DNA from: Gnetum montanum
Lineage: Eukaryota > Streptophyta > Gnetopsida > Gnetales > Gnetaceae
Assembly (NCBI GenBank): GCA_015680685.1
Contig: MNCI01009594.1
Coordinates: 128,100 to 174,260, forward strand
Reading direction: 5' to 3'
DNA length: 46,161 nucleotides
This document shows, in pieces, positions 1 to 11,149 of this stretch. The notes under the pieces were generated by a model. The model saw nothing but the letters and a program-made list of their open reading frames with translations, was not told where the DNA came from and ran no database searches. Numbering within the stretch: the first letter of the stretch is position 1; every line of letters starts with the position of its first letter. Both the position numbers and the translations under genes were made by a program.

Positions 1-1
1 C

Positions 2-256
2 CAAGTACCACTTAGATTAGCATGGGCTTTAACGATACATAAGTCACAGGGAATGACATTGGAGAAAGCGTGTATAGATGTTGGTAGCAGAGAAAGAACA
101 GGTCTTACATTTGTGGCACTATCTCGAGTGAGGAGTATTGACTGTTTGAAGATATTCCCTCTGACCTCCAAAGAAAGATATATCAAGATATTTAAGGCTT
201 CGCACCTTCAGAGTAGATTGGATGAAGAGCAACACATTAAATCTAATGAAGAGTGA
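2..256 (+). CDS. PIF1-type DNA helicase, C-terminal fragment (cut by window start)
   Basis: The open frame enters from the left edge and ends at a TGA at 254-256. It translates to about 84 residues, starting QVPLRLAWALTIHKSQG. The TIHKSQGMTLEKACIDVG stretch and the following FVALSRVRS are the late helicase motifs of PIF1/RRM3 superfamily 1B helicases, which unwind DNA 5' to 3' using ATP. The Walker A and B motifs lie outside the window. The 'LAWALTIHKSQG' wording is typical of PIF1 proteins carried by Helitron/Helentron transposons as well as cellular PIF1, so a transposon origin is likely but not shown; no rep domain or Helitron end is visible. The first internal ATG is at 53, inside the helicase motif, and is not a plausible start. 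The fragment has no internal stop, unlike most coding sequence here. Confidence 0.85.
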   Translation, partial: QVPLRLAWALTIHKSQGMTLEKACIDVGSRERTGLTFVALSRVRSIDCLKIFPLTSKERYIKIFKASHLQSRLDEEQHIKSNEE

Positions 257-384
257 TCTCATTCTTTTATGTCAACTAATTTTTACCATTTTGAATGTTA
301 GATCATTTGTAACTATACATTTTCAATTATGGAAGTTTGTACATTGATCATTTCTACTGTATTACAACATGTTTATGATCATTC

Positions 385-390
385 AATAAA
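385..390 (+). promoter_or_regulatory. possible polyadenylation signal AATAAA
   Basis: An AATAAA hexamer lies 129 bases after the helicase stop codon, in AT-rich sequence. The spacing suits a plant 3' untranslated region, but the hexamer is common by chance at this base composition. Confidence 0.3.
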
Positions 391-1054
391 GCATTCCATG
401 GTCTTATAATATTTCTATCTGTTATGTTTAAATCATCACTGCAGTAGAGGACGACTAGCGATCACTAGCTTGGTTATATATATTTATAATATATATCTAT
501 AAATTAGCCGATAGAATCTTATAAGATTACAAGTAAAAAGTTCTTTGAGTAAAAAATTTCACGACTTCTGGATGAAGAACAAGATTTAAAAACCCAAATT
601 TTCATGCCTTCTAGATGAAGAACAAGAGTTCTGTACCTTATTTTTCCTAAGGATGGGTTTTCTGAAAAAATAAATTCCATGAATTATTGTATGCTCTCAC
701 TATCGACCGAATTTATGCTCAACAATCTCCCACATCAACAAATTCGGCTGAATTTAGCCTAGACAACTAAATTTATCCAACTAAATAAGCATATCCAACC
801 TAAAAATATTGATTCATTTGCTCAAAAACATTTTTAAATTGAAAGATGATTATATTGATTGCAGAAATTTGATAAGTTCAACTCCTTATCTGTTTTGGTA
901 TATTAGTAGGGAAATGCTTTTTTTTTTTTTTATAAAATGTAACTCCTATGGACTCAATTTCTAACAACTTCTATCTATTGTATAAGGATGGTGTCACTTT
1001 ATTTTACAACTTTGAACATTACCTTACTTATACATAAATTTTCATGCAACATAT
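391..1054. other. AT-rich intergenic sequence with a short tandem duplication
   Basis: No coding frame is recognised. A 20-base word beginning CTTCT(G/A)GATGAAG occurs at 565-584 and again at 608-627 (period 43, one mismatch). An alternating TA stretch lies near 475-500 and an A/T homopolymer near 918-931. Nothing else stands out. Confidence 0.5.
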
Positions 1055-1430
1055 CTACATGTAATGTATTCTGTCTATATCTTTCAAATCCTTGGCTTTC
1101 GCCCATTGTCCCATGAATAAGTGATATAAATAACAGCACGCCAAAAATGGAAGATTGTCATCATCAACACTTGCATCCCATGAACTTGGCCTAATAGTTA
1201 AAGTCAGCAAATGATTTGACAATGATGATTTATAGTCCGTTGTCTCCATGGCAACAATCTGAATGCACATTGTTATGGTGCTCACACTTGGCATAAGTTT
1301 GAAGTGAACTCAGACTTGCAATATAGGGGTTCACAAACAAAGAAATTATGGATTGATCTATCACATCATTGGCTAAATCAAATAGTACAATTGCAGTTTT
1401 GGTAGCTATCAATTTTGTTCTTGCATGCAA
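1055..1430 (-). pseudogene. possible frameshifted coding remnant, unknown protein
   Basis: Two overlapping minus-strand frames (1230-1430 and 1055-1294) read as protein-like sequence rather than the K/N/I/F-rich noise around them. The left frame contains SSWDASVDDDNLPFLACCYL followed by YHLFMGQW; the right contains TAIVLFDLANDVIDQSIISL. They overlap in different frames, so one frameshift would join them. I do not recognise the family. It could be part of an exon of a host gene running leftwards, or chance. Confidence 0.2.
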
Positions 1431-1776
1431 TGAACACTGCTACCAATAAAGGCATTAAATTTAGTTGTAAGAAGCAGATGATAAATATTATATATAACTC
1501 AAAAAAATGCTCTCATATAATGACTTGGTTAAGAAATTGTAAGAATTTAATAGAACAGTACGGAAAAATAAATGAAACTAACTTCTTAGAACCTAGTTTA
1601 ATATTTGATATGGAAAGCTTATCAACACTTATAGACATTATTCCTTTTGTTTCTATCAAAGTTCCCCTTATGAAATTTAGTGGAACAAGGATAACCTAGG
1701 CAGGATCATTATTGGTATAAAAAGTTTTAGATTGAAACACAAAAACAAAAAGGAGTCACGTAAGATATACAGAGGA
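1431..1776. other. unassigned AT-rich sequence
   Basis: A 94-codon plus-strand frame (1415-1699) crosses this stretch. Its composition is that of random AT-rich DNA and I see no motif in it. Nothing else is supported. Confidence 0.4.
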
Positions 1777-2399
1777 CTGTCTGGATATTATGAAAAGCAC
1801 TGCATCACAATTGATTATAACAAATAACCTCTTTCATATTAAGCTACAAACAAGACAAATATGTTTGTCAAAGCTCTTGGAAACAAACTTCTTCTTCTTC
1901 TTTGTTTCAGACAAGAAACATGGGAGAAACTTTTTCTTTAATTATTTAATAGTTTCAATCTTACATAAGCACTTGCAACTCCTCTTTGAATTCCTGCAAG
2001 TTTATTTTTTCTGCCCTTTTTCCTGCCTCTCAAAAGTCTTACCCTTGTGATCTGCCTTCAGCGGCTGGTTTTTCTATGGACAAAAGCCTGAGTTTGATTT
2101 CACAATTAGCATAGTTTGAAAGCATCATCCCTACATTGATTATTACTTGTCAGCTCTAGATTGTATTTTGGCCAATTGGTATGACTGGATGATAGAGTTT
2201 GTTAATTCAACCTTTCAGAATAGGGCTTCTAGAGCTCGTAGCTGGAATTTCGGACAGTTGATTTCCTTAGGCAAAGATAATTAACACGTGAATTATGTGT
2301 ATAGTTTCCAATTATTTGTTAATACAAAGCCTTGAACCTCAATAATGCAATGTTAACAGAAATCACTATTATGTGCTTAATCTTGTCTCTTCTAAATTT
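1777..2399 (+). repeat. Block P, first copy (duplicated at 20,328-20,955)
   Basis: From the shared words GGATATTATGAAAAGCA / AGATATTATGAAAAGCA onward this stretch aligns with 20,328-20,955 at high identity by eye. Both copies keep recognisable frames of roughly 70-86 codons starting MKS(T/I)ASQ, but these share frame only in part and look like shadows. The block sits just beyond the OSCA exon on its intron side, in the same order in both places, so it belongs to the duplicated unit. No function is recognised. Confidence 0.65.
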
Positions 2400-3016
2400 A
2401 TTGAAGAATACTATGCTTACCTTGTGGAATAGAAGGATCTGATATCTAAAATCCCTGGCATGCCTATCTCATACTTTCTGAGTAACGGTTTCTTCTCTAT
2501 TGTTAGAAAGCTGTGAACAGTTCCTATTTCCGGTACTCCAATAAAGAGCAAATCGAGGTTGATACAGCTAGAAAATGCTCAGGATTGCAAGAATTTATGA
2601 AATAAACAAATGTAAATTGTGAGGCACCAAAATTACGAAAACTGGATTTATTCTTACTTGTAACAGAATAGAATCTTTTGGTCACTGCAAAAAGCTTACA
2701 TTATTTTATCACTGCTCCTCATGGTTTTGGAAAACACCTGATTTGACTATTCAAAGAAGAGGCATTAATTCCAATTATGGAGACTCTGCATTGGAAGGAA
2801 TTGAACAACCAATATTGACTTAACAAAGTGGCTTACCTTCCCAATAAGTTCAAAAACTTACATCTTCTTACAATTAAGGAAAAACATGAGCCAACAGTGA
2901 ATTTGTTATACAAGGCTTTAGAATCGAAATGACTCAGCTTAGAACAACTTCAAGATGACTCTAGCAATTTTCCCCAAAATGAAAATGCATAGCCAGAAGA
3001 TGAAGAGGTAGCTCAC
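2400..3016 (-). other. Intron-like sequence downstream of OSCA exon 1
   Basis: On the minus strand this follows the exon 1 splice donor at 3016/3015 and should be intron 1. The part from about 2590 to 3016 recurs in each of the tandem OSCA units near 21.6, 22.5 and 21.0 kb. The part 2399-2800 is missing from the 20.95-kb copy. A minus-strand stretch at 2441-2580 reads without stops and contains GTVHSFLTIEKKPLLRKYEI, but I cannot match it to OSCA exon 2. No later OSCA exon was found. Confidence 0.45.
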
Positions 3017-3330
3017 CCAGAAACAAAAATTCAAAGAAATACAGCAGAATCAAGAGCAGCATGCTCTATAAGTTCATCTTTGGGCATCTTCAGAGCATCG
3101 GGAGCCCAGCTTCCTAGTTTTCTATATAATTTCAGATCCAAATTCAGAAATCTTCCTATGGAAGATGAACCATTGGAGTTATGGAAGGAATGGTCTTTGA
3201 TAAACCACTTGAAGAAATAAACTCTATTGTTTGTGGGTTGCAGCCTCGAGAACACAAATCCCAATAGAAATAGCAGAGCAGTTATAACATTTAGGAAAGC
3301 TGAAGTGAAAATATCTTTGGCGGTGGCCAT
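3017..3330 (-). pseudogene. OSCA/CSC1-like (hyperosmolality-gated calcium channel) exon 1, copy 1
   Basis: OSCA/CSC1 proteins are plasma-membrane cation channels of the TMEM63 family that open on osmotic or mechanical stress. The start at 3330 gives MATAKDIFTSAFLNVIT, the usual N-terminus, followed by a first membrane segment (ALLFLLGFVF, residues about 18-28). The family signatures RLQPTNNRVYF, then ALKMPKDELIEHAALDS, follow. The exon ends at a G/GTGAGC donor (GT at 3016-3015), matching the position after 'RI(Y/F)xxG' where I expect the family's first intron. An in-frame TGA replaces the Arg codon in 'VFL*IFVSG', consistent with CGA to TGA. The open frame extends upstream of the ATG to 3510, but those codons do not resemble the family. 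With one stop it is the best preserved of four copies. Only this exon is seen, so a functional gene is unlikely. Confidence 0.75.
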
Positions 3331-4394
3331 CTCTCCTTCTTTGGTTCTCCTTCTTTGGTTCAAGCTTGTTGCAATTCCCCAACTGTGTTTCAAATTATGG
3401 TTGTAAATGACGGTAATGCCTTTGGGATTGGTTGCTTGGTGCGCTCTCTTTTGATGGAAATATTCTTTTGGGTTCTGGTCTGTCGTGGTGCTTTGTCTTC
3501 CCGGTTTCAAAAATGTCGAAACATAATGAGTGTTGAGCTTGCATTTTCCATAGGAAAGTAATGGTAAAAATTAATGTTTTACATTTTCAGAAATGGTCGA
3601 ACCTGTGATACACCATCACCATAGCCTAGTATAGTTAATATATCCAAGTGTTTCCATTTGATTATCATTTGCATAGGTTTGTTGGTCTATGTAGTCTATA
3701 TGTACTATATGTATAGCCTATTACATTTTATATATATCTCATGTAATATTACGTTTTGATGTACGTAGCAACTAAATCATTTCTACCCTAATTGAATAAA
3801 TTAGCTTTTATTCATTGAGTAGGAAAAATCGATAAATCCTACCCCACATATCCATCTTTCATTTATGATTCATGTTACTTTCCTATTTTGTTCTAATTAT
3901 AGTTATATTGCTCAAATTTCATTAGACTTATTGTTAAGTTTATCATTATTTATTGATTTCCTATTGATTTTATATTGTAGTTGATAGGCTAAGTCTATAT
4001 TTGACTTAAGGACTATGCTCTTTTATTTCATGACTGTTGATCTATTGAGGGATATATCATTCCAAAGACCATTTATGACCATGAGTCATATGCTTAAAAT
4101 ATGTAATTCATGAAGATTTTCTTGTAGAGTTATGGAAAAATATTTTTGTAAGAACATTTTTGGAGCTAGAAGAAGGGCCAATACATTTTCTACTGTTAAG
4201 GAAATCCTTTGCCTAGAAGATTGTAGGTCCTTTTTCAATCATCTAATTATACAAATTTTGATAGCTTTGTTGTGACTGTAAGCTCTTCTATTTCTCTTTG
4301 AATTTGATCTTCTTTTCCAAGTGTGTGTACTACTTTTTTCAACAACATGTTTGGCCAAGGATGTGACTCTTTCCAAAGCTCCTAGGTTTATAGG

Positions 4395-6540
4395 TTGATG
4401 GACATGAAAAAAGCTCAAGCATTCATGACACTCATGACCATCCATGACTACAAGATCACATGTGCAAAATCAAAACTAAACATTGGATTATTTAAGGTGG
4501 AGCTACAAATGATGACCAAGTATGAGAACATTCATAACTTGGAACTGTTTCTATCGAATACCAATCATCTAGTGAAGCTAGATAATTATAAGAAAACAGC
4601 TCTTATAGGATATCCACTCAAGAAGTAATCCATGTGCTTATTATCATCCAAATGCAATAAAAAGAGATAGTGATGGATTATCCCATTATTCATCCCAACA
4701 TCAACTTTATGAGGAGGCTACCAATTTCATGATCAACAAAGCAAAGGTGGAGGTGGTATTAGAATCCATGATGATAAAGAGAAAGAAAATCTTCATGTAT
4801 CAATGACAATTGAGATGCTACTAGCATCAAACATAACAATCAAGTTTAACTCCTTAGTGCATCCACATCATCAATCCTACCAATCCCATAATCCAAGTTG
4901 TCACTCAACCTACTTTCCCTATAGCTCCTACCCTAGCTGCATTGGCTGCCATTGCTCCCCTTACAATTACCTTGCTACAAACATATAGCCTATTTCCTCA
5001 TACAACAAACGTGCATCTAGCTTTGCATGTTTAAAATCCCAACAAATTGTATTGTTATCTTCAACAGTAAGTGCTTGCTATAAGGATATTATCCATACAC
5101 TATTTTGAAGAGATTTTGAAACATATTAACTAAATAAGCTCTTGAATGGTATCACTCTTTTCTACATGGATCGATGACCTCATTGGAGTAGCTTTTTACA
5201 ATCTTTATAAGGTGGTTTAAGTTCAACATTGGTAAAGACAATACACTCCAGAAGCTAAAGCAAGCTTCTAATAAGTTCATCTCTAGGTTCATATCTAGAT
5301 GGAATTGACCATGATGGAAATCAGTTATTCATTATCCAATAATCAAATTTTTGACATTTTTGATACCTCAATTAAATTAATGGTAAGCTAGTCTATCCTA
5401 GGTAGGTTACCCTTCATCATCATATCACTTTAGCTAAGGACATTGAGGAGGTTCCTATTTAGTATAGTAATCTAAAATGGATGAACTTCCACAAAAAGGC
5501 CACAAAAGCAACTATTGAAAAAAAAAAAGCCTATCAGAATGCAAGGAAAATGGTGGCATCTATAAATTAAGCTTCACAAGGATCCTCATCAACAACTTGA
5601 AGAAATAAAAATATGAATTAAAAGCTTAATAACATTGGACAAGCTTTATCAAATGTCAGGAAAGCAAAGAAGGTAGCCCAAACATAGGTCAAAATATCAC
5701 AAGTTCCTGATGACATATACACAACTATATAAGATGTTACTAAAGAAGAGGAACATAATTCCAAAATAAGTCTTGGAGCAAACATGCACTAGATTTAGAT
5801 CCTTGTAGACTTTGGTAACAGATTCTTCATAATATGAAATAAAATCCATCTTTCCTAAAATGGTATAATTCTAACAAGTTTTGTTATTTACCATGAAGCT
5901 ACAGGACATGATGTAGACAACTATAATTCCCTCAAAGATGATATTCAAGCTTTGGAGAAGAAAGTAGATATAGTCTTTAGCACCCTAGTATAACCTAGCA
6001 ATTAGAACATGGAGATCTTTTAAGATCTCATGAACACATATTTAAGAAGAATATCTATGTTCCACCTAGAGCATATAAGTGATCAACCCAAAAATTCCTT
6101 TATTATTCAAAAAGTATTCTTTAAAGATATCTCCTAGCCAACAACCCATTAGAACCAACCTAGGCCTAAAATCTATTGTTATCAAACTTTTCTCTAATAG
6201 CCTCATCATTTCTACAGTCTAGAGTTTATGCAAAGATTCACTTGTCATCAATATGACACCTCTTTATAATGTAGCTCATTCTCAATCAAAACTCATATTC
6301 AACTATCCTTCATCCTCTCCAAGAATTTATTTGCCTTTACCTAGTGCATCTAGGCTAGTTTATTATCCACCTATCCTACCATATGTTGTATCATTGCCAT
6401 CTTGGACTCCTTTTGCATCCAAGGCATATGAGCCCCACCTACTTTCTACTTCTAAATAGCTCATTAGAATCCTCAAAAGGCCACAAAAGGAAGCAACATC
6501 CAATGACACTAGAAAGGAAAAGGAACAAGCAAATAGACAA
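4395..6540 (+). pseudogene. Tat-like Ty3/gypsy gag relic (element X, copy A)
   Basis: Gag forms the capsid of a retrotransposon particle. A broken gag frame is traceable. It starts near 4395 with a stretch containing LMTIHDYKITCAKSKLNIGL. A proline-rich segment (about 4870-4990, with PIAPTLAALAAIAPLTI) follows. Then at about 5160-5310 comes a capsid-like stretch, WFKFNIGKDNTLQKLKQ with FISRW, which fits the 'F..RW' helix region of Tat-type gag. A stretch near 5630-5760 (SKYHKFLMTYTQLYKMLLKK) recurs in element Y. At 5858-5955 a frameshifted C-x2-H-x4-GHD motif (KWYNSNKFCY, then HEATGHDV) ends in an LKDDIQAL helix. Many stops and several frameshifts make it non-functional. The lineage comes from pattern recognition, not a search. 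Confidence 0.6.
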
Positions 6541-6549
6541 CACACTTAA

Positions 6550-7577
6550 ATGAAGAAGAAAGTTTCATTCCAAGTTGAAAAAACCATGTTTGCTCATGCT
6601 TTAAAAACTATATCAATGGTTGTTCCTCCAACACCTACCTTTCAAGATTCAACTTCTAGAGGTAAATTTTTAGCTCATATCACTACTACAATGAAGTCTA
6701 AAAGGACTAATATTTCCCCCTTTAACCTTATTTTGACTTCAAAGGAGCATCACTTAGCATTATAGGAGCTTCTTAAATCTATCACTATGTAAGTAGAGAT
6801 CCAACATCATGTTCAAGCCATTCCATTGGTGCTAAATGCTCCATGATATGAGGTGGAATACTTAGTATTTAAAGGGGAGAATATCAAAACTTACTCTATA
6901 ATGGGTACAATGTTATAGCTTCTCATCTACATAATGATACAGATTGGGGATAATGGTGTACTCTTTTGGTGCACGTGGATGATAAAGCTAGATTCAAAAT
7001 CCTATTATTGACTATAATAAAACATCTTAGCCTTGAAAAATAGGTCATGGACTCTAAATATAAATTTACTTCAATCTCATTTAGTAGAGATAAAGTAGAA
7101 ATTATAGATGCCATCAAATTACCCTTTTTAGTAGGAATTTGTGTTGCATCCAAGGCTATTTTCTTAATGATTAGGGAATTATTAGGTATTAATGTTATCT
7201 AATGTAGGCCTTGGTTAGTGTATCATCAAGTAGATTTCTCACATGTACACTAAGAGATACACTTTCCATGCAACAATAGGGAGGTAATTATATGTGTAGA
7301 TCTCGAAATTCCTACCATGATCCATCTAGACATCCTAGAGGAAACCACACTAGGATTTCAACTTGTATTAGCAAGCTAAATGTTTCTAGTAGAGAAAACT
7401 AACAAGCTTGATACTAGCATCTCATGGTCATCTAGTACATATGAATTTATGGATCTAGGCTTTGAGGTGCTAGATATTGTTGAATCCATAAAAAGTGTTA
7501 ATGGTTCCACAAGATTGCAAGCTAAAAAAGCCATGCTAGGATGTAATCAAATTATGAATTATGTCACCCTTACTTGA
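6550..7577 (+). pseudogene. Tat-like protease-region relic (element X, copy A)
   Basis: This follows the gag relic on the same strand. The first part (6550-6765) contains RTNISPFNLILTSKEHH, resembling the 'I.LfDLL..S..HR..L' linker between gag and protease in plant Ty3/gypsy elements. At about 6990-7230 a broken frame shows LTIIKHLSLE, then KVEIIDAIKLPFLVG, then a stop-interrupted 'CRPWL'. That follows the order of the Tat protease domain (post-active-site helix, 'G.I.LP..VG', LGRPWIH). The region ends near YEFMDLGFEVLDIVE in an open frame (7380-7577). The catalytic Asp-Ser/Thr-Gly triplet cannot be placed with confidence. No reverse transcriptase follows. Confidence 0.5.
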
Positions 7578-8252
7578 TTTTTTAGTTATCTTTTGCTTAT
7601 TAATTTCCAAATGCTTTTTCAATTATATTAATTTTAATCATTCTATCTTATTTAATTTTACTTATTTTATATTATCTTCTTCTTTTTAGCGCTCTCGTAA
7701 TTTATTTTCCCTTTATGTTTTATTTTATTTCTTATCTTTCTTCGTAATTACATTTAGATCTTTCATTTAAACTAACTATTTCGTATCAAAATGTAAAAAA
7801 GTTTGAAAACATAAAAACTAAAAACTAAAATCCTAAAGATATAAAACCCATAAACAAAACCAACCTTCTTCACTCCACGACCCTATAACATAGTTTAAGT
7901 GTATATAATAAAATAGCCTTATTAGGCTCAAATAATACATCCTAACATTATCAAAAAACACAAAAATATATAACAAAAGAAATAATGTTCTAGGCCATCA
8001 ATCCTACATTAATCTATTTAATCTTCTCTCAAATTATTAGTAGGAAAAATTATTCTCATCACTTTTTCTTCATCTTCCTTCTTTCTCCCATTGCCTAATG
8101 TCCTGGGCATATCTATATTTGCAAAAACAAATAAATGTAAAAACATCAATAGAATACACAAAAAATACATACATGCATAGAAAAACAAATAAAACTAAAA
8201 ATCAAAGCAAAATTAAACATAAATTCATGAACTAAAATTATTTTTCACCTAC
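7578..8252. other. AT-rich linker with no gene
   Basis: Pyrimidine-rich runs (about 7600-7760) are followed by A-rich sequence. No frame or motif is recognised. Most of 7,801-8,610 is absent from copy B. Confidence 0.5.
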
Positions 8253-9180
8253 TCATTAATTCATCATCATGGATTTAACACATTCATCTCCTCCTATTGT
8301 TGGTGCTTTTATAGCCCCTCTTTGCTCATATTCTTTCATAAACTTTTGGGCTTGCTTAGGAGTAAAGAAAGGAAACCCTAAATCTTATAGGTTAACATCA
8401 GGCATCTTAAGAATAGCTAGTGGCTCATCCATGCTAAACTTCTTCTTAGTTCCACCATATTCCCCCTCTATGGAAACTAGAAGTGATTTCTCCTTTTCTT
8501 TATGATGAGCTATAATGCATTCTTCAAGGATTTTGAACACCTCAATAGCTCCCATCTACTCACTTCCTAGTTTCCATCTTCCTAAGCTATTTTACAAGAC
8601 TCAATTTTTTCTTCTTATAAAATAACTTACTACTCTTGTATTAATCTTCCTACTACTCTCATGTAGCACAATTGTCCTTCATCTTGATGTTTAACTTTTT
8701 CATGAGTAACACCTTCTACTTTGTATATAGTGTATGAGGCCACTAGGGAATAATGTAAGTTGCACAACTACCAATAGGAGAAATATGTGGAATTGTGATG
8801 CACCACCTTTCTCAAATAAAAATTATATTTCAAATGATCTACCTCCTCTTGTAACTGAGCCAACCACACCATGAGATTATTGTTATCCTTCTTTATGATC
8901 ATTAGCTCTATCATCAAATTGACATTCACATCAATTTTCTGCATGATTATGGAGGCCATCTTCATACCATGTGCTAGTAGAGCATTCACATTAGCTTGAA
9001 CCTTAGGATTTTTGGAGTTTGAGGCCTACTATCGTATTCACTTTTTTGGTTGATCAGAGATTGAGGCTTAGTGTTTTTTTGAGATCGTTCCATACGGGTT
9101 TGAGCATCGAACCCTCCAAACAAATCATCATGAGGCATATTTTCTTCTCTTAGAGGTCCCCAAGAATAATTTAGTTTCAT
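8253..9180 (-). pseudogene. Antisense coding remnant in the Tat-like relic (copy A)
   Basis: Reading leftwards from ATG 9180, a frame gives MKLNYSWGPLREENMPHDDL, then FGGFDAQTRMERSQKN, and stays open to 8986. It continues after a frameshift at 8989-8768, with a heptad-like stretch LAQLQEEVDHLKYN that could form a coiled coil. Further left, 8253-8560 reads KKKFSMDEPLAILKMPDVNL, one stop, then FFTPKQAQKFMKEYEQRGAI. The sequence is hydrophilic and protein-like, unlike random AT-rich frames nearby. I do not recognise the product. Some Tat-lineage elements (Grande, for example) carry an extra frame in antisense orientation, which suits an antisense frame beside plus-strand gag and protease. It could instead be a captured host gene or an element inserted in reverse. 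It is broken by stops and shifts. Confidence 0.45.
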
Positions 9181-9399
9181 AATCTAGCTTATGTACTTTA
9201 TTCTTAATGACTTTGCAAAAACTCCTTTGCTAGCACAAGAAAAAATGTCCCCAAAAGTAGCTTCACAAGTTACATTTTCAGCCTTTGGAGATATCTGGGA
9301 ATCATTTAGGATCATTATCCAACATTTTGATTTTAGTTTCAACAAATTTGAAAATGTTTCAAAAAAATGTTAAATTTTTTTCCAAGAATGGCTAACATT

Positions 9400-10680
9400 T
9401 ACTATCAACATCAATGCCAAGAACACCATCATTGACACTTCCAAACATCATCGAAACTACATTTTGACATGTGGAATAGGTTCCTAGAGCTTAAATAACT
9501 CATTAATATATTTTTCACTAGTTAAAGCTCTCAAAATTGGCACTTTTGATAGGTTCTTTTGGACTTAAAAAATAAACATTTTTTTTATGTTTAGAACATT
9601 GATGAGTTCATGACTTATTTTAGCACCTCTAAGTCATCTCATGCATCTAGTTTGCATCATTTCATAGGTTTAAGTACCTCTTTATGATCAAAAATCATTT
9701 TTTCAACTAATTCCAAGCTCGATTTCAACATCTAAAGAGTTAAAACTTTTGGCAAAGAAAAGTGCTGAAAATTTCTATAACTATGGTGTTAGCCCTAATG
9801 TTGATACTAACATCAACATTAGCACTGTTAAAACTTGCATCATCACTCAACTTAGCATTTGATAGCATCTTCAAGCCTCTCAAATTAGGTCCCATGAGCT
9901 CAAAAAACTATAACTTAAAAAAGGGCTTAAAACGTTGACTAAGTTCTAGTGACATTAATATTAATGATGTTAATTTTAGTGTCACCACTTTCAAGCATTG
10001 CTAAGTAAGATCATTTACCTTGGCCATCAACATGAAATCTTATCTTGAGACATCTTGAGCATCTCAATTGCATTCAACATTAGTTTAGAAGTGAAATAGG
10101 ATCCCAAGAGTTCAAAATTCCAACTTTGAAAAAATTTCAAAAATCTTACTAAGTATCAACATTAGCATCAACACTTTTGATGCTTGTAAAATAACATTGT
10201 TGATCATCAGGATTTATACTTAGCATCTTCTTATGGTCTCTTAACTTCCTCATCATAATCTTGGCATCATTTCACATTAGTTAGAAGGTCAAATAGGATT
10301 TCAAAAGTGTTCATAATGTTGATAGTGATGTTACCATTACCTTAAAAGGTCATCACATTTGTGATAGTCAAAGGTCAAACTTGCTATTTTTGAACTGAAT
10401 ATCAACTTCGAATGAACGACACTTCACTTTGAGTTCAATTTATGGCAACCCTAAGTTAAAATTGGGAACTTTAGATCTATAGATATAAGATCAAAAAATA
10501 AATGTTTTGCCAGTTTCTTGAGATTTGAAAGCACTTGTTAGATTTTAAGAGTTCAAGAGCATGAGAACTTACCACCATCATAGCATCCATGTGTTTCACA
10601 ACCACCTTTTTCATCTTCAAAGTTACTTCTAGAGGTAAAATCTTCAAGCTTCTACAACACATTCTAGAGTTAGAAGTTTT
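9400..10680 (+). repeat. Imperfect short-repeat region (ATTAGCATCAACA-like words), copy A
   Basis: Variants of CATCAACATTAGCATCAACA and its complement recur irregularly, for example near 9,405, 9,800, 9,955 and 10,155, separated by 100-200 bases. The resulting frames are low complexity. The arrangement is shared with copy B (about 39,760-41,050), so it predates the duplication. It may be noncoding sequence of the Tat-like relic or a decayed LTR. No promoter was identified. Confidence 0.4.
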
Positions 10681-11149
10681 TTCGCTCCAGCATTGGTGAT
10701 GGTACCCTTAGCTAAAACAACCTTATTTTAGCTTGAAATTGATTTTGAATTGTGCCCACAAATTTCCCATCGATATCGTAATCCTTTAGAGGTTCAATTC
10801 TACTATCCAAATCCACACTTTTCTTACAAATTAGATTTCTATTATAAATTTTATTACACTTATTTTTTTTCAACACTTATAGTTTTGGCCCTCCACAGGA
10901 GGCAAATACTTCCTTACACATTAATATGGAATTTTATTGTTGGAAAGGGATATTTATACTTAGTTTTACTATTCCAACATCCATAGTCTATTCCATACTT
11001 AGTTTGTTTTTTAATAGTTTAGACTTAGTCATTTTCCTAGTGATTTACACTTGGCAATTTTTAAATATTATATTTTTGCTTTATCATCATTCCCATATTG
11101 TTCTTCTTTTATTTGTAGTATACTTAGTCCATATTTGATTAGAGGTTTC

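Noticed and set aside
3355-3561. Plus-strand frame of 68 codons opposite the OSCA exon's upstream region
   Set aside because: It has no motif and lies at the border of the duplication, so it is likely chance.
8269-8505. Plus-strand frame of 78 codons
   Set aside because: The opposite strand gives the protein-like sequence shared with the antisense remnant.
10926-11138. Hydrophobic 70-codon frame resembling membrane segments (also 41,310-41,501)
   Set aside because: T-rich DNA gives F/L/I-rich translations by default; the frame is not kept between copies A and B.
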